Source: Campylobacterales bacterium
Lineage (GTDB): Bacteria > Campylobacterota > Campylobacteria > Campylobacterales > Hydrogenimonadaceae
Direction: 5' to 3'
Assembly (NCBI GenBank): GCA_027065635.1
Contig: JAMONQ010000087.1
Coordinates: 1-11,164 of the forward strand
Length of the DNA stretch: 11,164 nucleotides
Below the pieces are notes generated by a model. It was not told where the DNA came from. It saw nothing but the letters and a program-made list of their open reading frames with translations, and made no database searches. Position 1 is the stretch's first letter. Every line of letters starts with the position of its first letter. Below, in pieces: positions 6,598 to 11,164 of this stretch. Position numbers and translations under genes: made by a program.

Positions 6598-6635
6598 CAA
6601 AAGCCCTCCATCTGTCGAGTCAAGGATTTCACCAT
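6597..6635 (-). CDS. Mini-ORF 1 (12 codons), coupled to the permease stop
   Basis: The peptide reads MVKSLTRQMEGF. The permease ends in TGATG, so its stop overlaps this ATG. AGGAGG, a full anti-SD match, lies in the last permease codons at 6640-6645, 4 nt before the ATG and 7 nt before the in-frame GTG that follows. Such a strong site at the end of a gene normally serves a downstream start. The reading frame then closes after 12 codons, so this is either a very small gene or a larger one broken by a frameshift. Confidence 0.3.
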   Translation of the reverse strand: MVKSLTRQMEGF

Positions 6636-7783
6636 CACGCCTCCTGGTCTATGCCACCGTGCTTCATCCGACGGCTCCTCCCGTCACGCCCAAAAAACGG
6701 TGCAAGCGTAAACCATAATATAAACACCCACAAAACAGCGGATGAAAGCGTAGATAACAAACCGCTCTCCTCCCCAACATGCACTACCGAGCGCGGATCG
6801 ATCTGCAGAGAATCGAAAAAGAGATCGAGCACTACACCAAAGAGTATAGCACCCGTGACAATCGTGACGAGATAGATGATCAGACTCCTTGCTCCAAGCA
6901 TCCTCTTGACTACCCCTATCGTCACCGTGTTGGTAGCCGGCCCGGCACTCAAAAAGACAAAAGCCGCTCCCGGGCTGACTCCTCCAAGAACCAGTGAGGC
7001 GGCGATAGGTAGACTCGACGTAGCGCAGACATACATCGGTACGGCGACGGCAATGGCCAGAAGATAGCCCATCCAGGTATGGCCGCCGAGCCACTCTCCA
7101 AGATCCTCCGGTATAGCCGCAGTGATGATCGCACCGATAACCAACCCCCAAAGAAGAGGTTTCGCTATATCGGACATCAGGGTTATAAAGCCGTAGCGCA
7201 TAGCTTTGGCGAACGAGAAGCCGCCGTTTTCTGCGCCGTTACATCCGCTTTCACAGCAACATCCGGGAGCGGTGGACTCTTTTTTATTGTCAGAAATATT
7301 CGATGAAGCACAAAAGTCGCAATCTTTGGCATCTCGTGATGAGACACTCCCCGCCTGTGCAACCGGTTCCCTCTCACCGATAAAGTTTGCCGCGAATCCG
7401 GCTATAAACGCTATGACAATGGAGGTCAAAACTCTATAGATCGTAAAGACCCACCCAAACATTCCGAAAGTTGCGAGAATGGAGTCGACACCTGTAATAG
7501 GAGTGGATATAAGAAAGCTGAGCACCGATCCGCGGCTCGCTCCCTCCTTTTTCAGCGAGGCGGCAAGAGGAATCACACCGCATGAACATACAGGAAGAGG
7601 TATCCCGAAGAGTGTAGACTTTAGTACCGACAGACTGCTCTCCTCTCCCAAATGTCTTCTTATGAAATCCTTCGGGAGCCACTCGTGAAGAAGACCGGCA
7701 AAAAAGAGTCCGAAGAGAATAAACGGAGCCATTGCCCCGGTCAACTCCCACAATGCGACGAAAAAATCGTTTAGAAGTTCCAC
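6635..7783 (-). CDS. Permease of the SO_0444 Cu/Zn efflux family (DUF318/ArsP-like)
   Basis: This is a 382-residue inner-membrane permease with about eight hydrophobic segments in two halves. The first half has PLPVCSCGVIPLAASL (C66, C68) and STPITGVDSI; the second has PMYVCATSSLPIAASL (C253) and SAGPATNTVTIG. The halves align with each other, which suggests an internal duplication typical of this permease fold. A soluble loop between them (about 140-188) carries six cysteines: C155, C158, C175, C176, C177 and C181. This Cys-rich loop fits the SO_0444 family, thought to export copper or zinc; ArsP organoarsenical permeases are the nearest alternative. The start is a GTG at 7783 with AAGGA 8 nt upstream. 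It is transcribed divergently from the diguanylate cyclase gene. No metalloregulator is encoded next to it. Confidence 0.9.
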   Translation of the reverse strand: MELLNDFFVALWELTGAMAPFILFGLFFAGLLHEWLPKDFIRRHLGEESSLSVLKSTLFGIPLPVCSCGVIPLAASLKKEGASRGSVLSFLISTPITGVDSILATFGMFGWVFTIYRVLTSIVIAFIAGFAANFIGEREPVAQAGSVSSRDAKDCDFCASSNISDNKKESTAPGCCCESGCNGAENGGFSFAKAMRYGFITLMSDIAKPLLWGLVIGAIITAAIPEDLGEWLGGHTWMGYLLAIAVAVPMYVCATSSLPIAASLVLGGVSPGAAFVFLSAGPATNTVTIGVVKRMLGARSLIIYLVTIVTGAILFGVVLDLFFDSLQIDPRSVVHVGEESGLLSTLSSAVLWVFILWFTLAPFFGRDGRSRRMKHGGIDQEA

Positions 7784-7873
7784 ACCGGCAATCCTTCTGC
7801 TATTGTTTTACATAATAACCGCCTACTCATTCCATTATCCTTATAAAACAGAGGAGAATTTTCCGATAATTTA

Positions 7874-7930
7874 AGTTTCAAGTAACAGTAATATGCTATT
7901 ATTAACTGAAACTATTCAAGTCTCTTGAAA
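7874..7930. promoter_or_regulatory. Promoter and nested inverted repeats upstream of the diguanylate cyclase
   Basis: AGTTTCA (7874-7880) and TGAAACT (7907-7913) form a perfect inverted pair around TGCTATTAT (7894-7902), an extended -10-like sequence on the plus strand. Immediately after comes TTCAAG-TCT-CTTGAA (7915-7929), a perfect 6-3-6 palindrome that runs up to the presumed ribosome binding sequence AAAGGGAAG. TTTCAAG (7876-7882) also pairs with CTTGAAA (7924-7930). Overlap with the -10 and with the leader suggests an operator or a leader hairpin. The rest of the gap (7784-7873) is AT-rich and may hold the permease promoter (TATTAT on the minus strand at 7812-7817). Confidence 0.45.
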
Positions 7931-7943
7931 GGGAAGCTCTAAC

Positions 7944-9725
7944 TTGCAACAACTTCAAAAACTCCCGATAAAAGTGATGTATGTAGAAGATGACGAGGCC
8001 ATCTTGCAAGAGACCGCCGGCTTCTTGCAAAACTACGTAGAGAAACTCTATGTGGCCAAAAACGGGAAAGAGGGGCTCGAACTCTTTCTCGACAAAGGTC
8101 CCGATGCGGTAATCACCGATTTTGAAATGCCGGTTATGAGCGGTCTTGAAATGATAAAACAGATCAAAAAGAGACGACCGGAAACTCCCATATTCGTAAC
8201 GACATCATTCGAAAACGATACCCTCTATCTGACTCGCGCCATAGAGGAGTACGGTATTACGCAGTATATCTCCAAAAAATCAGAACCGAACAGGCTCCTG
8301 GAGTCGATATACGACTACTTCAAAAACGATGAACAGTTTCACTTCTCCTTGAATATCTCGAGCAGCGGAAGAGTGCTTTCCATAGACAGAAGATTCGCCT
8401 TCTTTCTCGGATACGGGGAAGAGGAGCTTCTACTCGAACCTATCGAACGTCTCATAGAGCCGATACCTCACATTCACAACCGCCACTTCATCAAAAGACT
8501 GCAAGACGAAAAGGATATAGAGTACGCACACTGCATATTCAGACAAAAAGACGGCAGCGACTTGCTTCTAAGCGGTTCCGCAAAATTTTCGACTTCGAAC
8601 GGCAAAAAGGAGTTTGTAACGAAATGGCGCCCCATAGACTCCATCCTCCGTTCCAACGAGGAGATAAAGGAGCGGCTCATAAAAGAGGGGTATCTGAAAT
8701 CCTTGATGAAATTTCATGCCGAAGTGAGCCAGGATATAGTCACAGCCTTTACGGTAGAAGATTTTCTAAAAGGCTTCGTGGAGAAACTTCCCGCAATAGG
8801 CATAAACGGTCTCGGCTTCTTGATGCTGATGGAGGAGTCTGCACTCAAAGAGACATTTTTCCCTTCAAATATCGATATCGAACTCGACTCTCTGATTCCG
8901 GACTTTATCGACTTGGGAGATCTCAAAAACGAAAGACTCTACCTCCCCTGCTTTCTTGCCGCAAAGCACAATCAGATGGTGTTTGTAGACGACATCTCCC
9001 ATCTTCCGGAAACGGAGCTGAAAAAAGAGCTCGTTAAAAAAGGGATTGTAACCGCCATATCCATTCCCATGAAGATCAGGCTGAAAAACAGCCCGTCCGG
9101 CATTCTCACTCTTCTGTTTAGGGAAAATCATACATTCGACAAGGAGGAGCTGGAGCTTTGGCAGGATATCGCCAATACGGCGGCATTCGGAATAGAGTCC
9201 ATCAAAGCGAGAATCGAGAGGGATGAGCTTATAGTGAAGCTCGATATGATGGCCCATACCGACAAGCTCACCGGAGCTATAAACAGACATCGGGGCATGG
9301 AGCTTCTCGAACACGAAATAAAACGCGCGAACCGCTACAGACACCCCTTCTCCATAATATATTTCGATATCGATCATTTCAAGAAGATCAACGACACCTA
9401 CGGCCACACCACCGGCGACGCGGTCTTGGTAAAAGCCACTCAGACTATAAGAAAAAATCTTCGTGCCACCGATTCGCTGATAAGATGGGGAGGAGAAGAG
9501 TTTTTGATAATCCTGCCGGAAACATCGCTCGGCGATGCTATACATATCGCACAGAAACTGCGGGAAAATCTGGAAAAAAGATCCTCCGATATTCCTCTGC
9601 CCATAACGGCCAGCTTCGGTATCGCCTCGTGGAAGGAGGATCAGACTCTCGATACCCTCATACACAGGGCCGATACCAAAATGTACGAAGCCAAAAAAAT
9701 GGGACGTAATCGTATCGCTTACTAA
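7944..9725 (+). CDS. Response-regulator diguanylate cyclase (REC-PAS-GAF-GGDEF)
   Basis: This is a 593-residue cytoplasmic protein that makes c-di-GMP from GTP, controlled by phosphorylation and probably by ligands. The REC domain (about 9-125) has acidic residues D16 and D17, phospho-acceptor D59 in ITDFEMPVMSG, T87 and K111. The usual proline after the conserved lysine is replaced by K112. A PAS-like domain (about 132-230) and a GAF-like domain (about 250-425) follow. The GGDEF domain has the metal-binding FDIDHFK (D475), GGEEF (516-520) and an intact inhibitory I-site RATD (507-510), five residues upstream. It therefore looks catalytically active and product-inhibited. The start is a TTG at 7944: the first downstream ATG (codon 12) would cut into the first REC strand. 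No histidine kinase gene is adjacent. Confidence 0.93.
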   Translation: MQQLQKLPIKVMYVEDDEAILQETAGFLQNYVEKLYVAKNGKEGLELFLDKGPDAVITDFEMPVMSGLEMIKQIKKRRPETPIFVTTSFENDTLYLTRAIEEYGITQYISKKSEPNRLLESIYDYFKNDEQFHFSLNISSSGRVLSIDRRFAFFLGYGEEELLLEPIERLIEPIPHIHNRHFIKRLQDEKDIEYAHCIFRQKDGSDLLLSGSAKFSTSNGKKEFVTKWRPIDSILRSNEEIKERLIKEGYLKSLMKFHAEVSQDIVTAFTVEDFLKGFVEKLPAIGINGLGFLMLMEESALKETFFPSNIDIELDSLIPDFIDLGDLKNERLYLPCFLAAKHNQMVFVDDISHLPETELKKELVKKGIVTAISIPMKIRLKNSPSGILTLLFRENHTFDKEELELWQDIANTAAFGIESIKARIERDELIVKLDMMAHTDKLTGAINRHRGMELLEHEIKRANRYRHPFSIIYFDIDHFKKINDTYGHTTGDAVLVKATQTIRKNLRATDSLIRWGGEEFLIILPETSLGDAIHIAQKLRENLEKRSSDIPLPITASFGIASWKEDQTLDTLIHRADTKMYEAKKMGRNRIAY

Positions 9726-9751
9726 ATCCGGCATTGAAAAACGGCCGGATT
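9725..9751. terminator. Shared hairpin between convergent c-di-GMP genes, candidate bidirectional terminator
   Basis: AATCCGGC (9725-9732) and GCCGGATT (9744-9751) form a perfect 8-bp stem with an 11-nt loop. It fills the 31-nt gap between the two stop codons. A clear T-run is missing on either side (the loop is A-rich on plus), so termination strength is uncertain. Confidence 0.5.
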
Positions 9752-9756
9752 CGCGA

Positions 9757-11164
9757 TCATGATCTCCGCTCTTTTTTCCCTACCTCCAGAAAGAGATCTA
9801 TGTTTTCCAAAAAGAGATCTATAAGTTTTGGGTCGAACTTTTTCCCTCTCTCCCTTTTCATATACTCTATGATCTCCTCCATAGGCCACGACTTTTTGTA
9901 TGTACGCTCCATACTCAGAGCGTCGAAAACATCGGCTATAGCTACTATACGCCCGAAAATATGTATCTCTTCGCCGGATTTACCGTAAGGGTAGCCGCTG
10001 CCGTCGTAATTTTCATGGTGTTCGAGAGCAACTATACGAGCCGCTTTCATCAGTGATCTCTCGGAGTTTCCAAACAGTTCTCCGCCAATTAGCGTATGCC
10101 CCTTTATCACACGTTCTTCATCGTGTTCCAGTCTTCCCGGCTTGAGCAATATTCTATCAGGTATCGCGATCTTTCCCACATCGTGCATCGGGGCTACTAT
10201 TCCAAGCAGCTCCACATCCTCCTCGCTCAAACCGGCAAGTCTTCCAAGAATGCGACTGTACTCCGCGACTCTTTTGACATGACTCTTTGTCTCGCGAGAG
10301 CGGCTCTCCACCACTTCACCGAGTATGTAAAGCAGCTCCTTTTGAGTATTTTTTATCTCTTCGTTCAATCTTATGATATCGGTGATGTCGTTGTGGATGC
10401 TTATTATCTCCTCTATCTCCCCGTTCAACCTGTAAATGGGAATGAATACCGAATCGCATACATAGACCCTCTTTTTGCTGTCCAGACACTTTATGCGTTC
10501 TCTGAGTATCGAGCGACTCTTTATAGCCTCCGAAACCTTGGCTTTCAAATCTCTTTCAAGATTGGGGCAGAGCTGGTAAAACGATCGTCTGACCAGCTCG
10601 TTCTTTTCAAATCCGAAAATCTTGTCGAATCTGTCGTCGGTTTTAAGAATCGTACCGTCTTCGAGGAAACGGCAGATCGCCGTACCTTCGTTGATCGCGT
10701 TTTGATACTGCTTGAGAAAGTGGATCTTCTCCTGCAGGGTATCTTGTGTACGGTCGAGTTCGTTTTTCAGAAGTTCACGGTAGTTTGCAAGCTCGGATAT
10801 ATCGTCAAGCAGCATCATAAACTGATATGAAGGAGCAGTCGTATCAAAAATAGGTATCAGTGTCGCTTTGAAAATCATTTCGCGTTCATATCGGGAGAGA
10901 AGATTCAACTCTCCGTACCAGCTCTTGCCTGCGGCAAAAGCCATGAACAACGAGTCGTAGCGGCTGTAGTTTTTATCCCTGCATAGAAGAGTTTCGAACG
11001 GCTCTCCCTCCAGATCTGCCTTCTCGTACCCGAGCAACTCGAGCATACCGTCGTTTATCTGCGTTATCCTGCCACTCTCATCCAGATATATCAAAAGAGC
11101 GCTCTCCTCTACCGCGAGGTAGTGCTGAGCCAAAGCAGACTCAGTTTTTTTCCTCGATCGCCGA
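9757..11164 (-). CDS. PAS-PAS-HD-GYP c-di-GMP phosphodiesterase (N-terminus cut by window edge)
   Basis: This protein would hydrolyse c-di-GMP. Residue numbers count from the TTG codon at 11133. Two PAS domains (about 5-115 and 143-255; DESGRITQINDGMLELLGY and EDGTILKTDDRFDKIFGF) are joined by a helical linker. The HD-GYP domain (about 265-455) is complete: H285, H317-D318 in HDVGKIAIPD, H345, H372-H373, GYP at 380-382, D401 and the closing KKFDPKLIDLF. All metal-ligand positions I know are kept, so it is probably active. The frame stays open from 11133 to the window edge with no stop, and the TTG lacks a well-placed ribosome site. The gene therefore most likely starts outside the window with more sensory or linker sequence. 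It converges on the diguanylate cyclase gene. Confidence 0.92.
   Translation of the reverse strand, partial: RRSRKKTESALAQHYLAVEESALLIYLDESGRITQINDGMLELLGYEKADLEGEPFETLLCRDKNYSRYDSLFMAFAAGKSWYGELNLLSRYEREMIFKATLIPIFDTTAPSYQFMMLLDDISELANYRELLKNELDRTQDTLQEKIHFLKQYQNAINEGTAICRFLEDGTILKTDDRFDKIFGFEKNELVRRSFYQLCPNLERDLKAKVSEAIKSRSILRERIKCLDSKKRVYVCDSVFIPIYRLNGEIEEIISIHNDITDIIRLNEEIKNTQKELLYILGEVVESRSRETKSHVKRVAEYSRILGRLAGLSEEDVELLGIVAPMHDVGKIAIPDRILLKPGRLEHDEERVIKGHTLIGGELFGNSERSLMKAARIVALEHHENYDGSGYPYGKSGEEIHIFGRIVAIADVFDALSMERTYKKSWPMEEIIEYMKRERGKKFDPKLIDLFLENIDLFLEVGKKERRS

Noticed and set aside
6684..7151. 155-aa open frame on the minus strand
   Set aside because: It is in another frame of the permease, whose CSCG and duplicated motifs fix the real frame.
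8865..9734. 289-aa open frame on the minus strand
   Set aside because: It is antisense to the GAF-GGDEF part of the diguanylate cyclase and shows no domain pattern of its own.
9755..9764. GATCATGATC palindrome at the HD-GYP stop codon
   Set aside because: A short self-complementary sequence partly within coding DNA, with no spacing to a promoter; likely chance.
10096..10830. 244-aa open frame on the plus strand
   Set aside because: It is antisense to the HD-GYP phosphodiesterase, whose motifs are unmistakable.
11131..11133. TTG at 11133 as the true start of the HD-GYP protein
   Set aside because: The frame stays open to the window edge, GAGGA is 17 nt away, and residues upstream look like linker helix, so the gene is probably truncated by the window.

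Overview
The window looks like chromosomal DNA of a Campylobacterota (epsilonproteobacterial) organism, perhaps of the Hydrogenimonas/Sulfurovum/Nitratiruptor kind. This is an inference from protein style: Lys/Glu-rich cytoplasmic proteins, a typical epsilon REC-GGDEF protein, an SO_0444-type permease and moderate GC. No rRNA or marker gene fixes the genus. Gene density is high. The only gaps over 100 bases are 5064-5196, 5518-5623, 6452-6634 and 7784-7943, and none exceeds 300 bases. I see no tRNA, rRNA, CRISPR array, insertion sequence or phage gene.

Region 1 (about 1-5063, all minus strand) is a tightly packed tripartite heavy-metal efflux operon. Reading from high to low coordinates, it holds a small exported PepSY-like protein, a TolC-type outer-membrane factor, a periplasmic adaptor and an HME-RND (CzcA/CusA-like) pump cut by the window edge. 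Junctions are a 2-nt gap, a 4-nt ATGA overlap and an 8-nt GTGATTGA overlap, so translation is probably coupled. A near-perfect palindrome lies in the leader.

Region 2 (about 5197-6451, minus) holds small genes. One encodes a membrane-anchored, histidine-rich protein of unknown function. A compact three-gene operon encodes two related small acidic Cys-containing proteins and a stand-alone AroQ chorismate mutase that most resembles PchB.

Region 3 (about 6550-7783, minus) is an SO_0444-family Cu/Zn-type permease with a Cys-rich loop. It is followed by two mini-ORFs linked stop-to-start, each with a strong ribosome binding site.

Region 4 (about 7784-11164) is a c-di-GMP module. A TTG-started REC-PAS-GAF-GGDEF diguanylate cyclase on the plus strand faces a PAS-PAS-HD-GYP phosphodiesterase on the minus strand, which is open at the window edge. 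Only 31 nt separate their stop codons, and these contain a perfect 8-bp hairpin stem. The region before the cyclase has nested inverted repeats around an extended -10-like sequence.

Together the window combines metal export (RND pump, permease, and perhaps the His-rich and PepSY-like proteins) with a local pair of c-di-GMP synthesis and breakdown enzymes. Five intact genes plus the pump appear to use careful start placement, several with GTG or TTG. The least explained parts are the acidic paralog pair beside a PchB-like mutase and the mini-ORF chain behind the permease.
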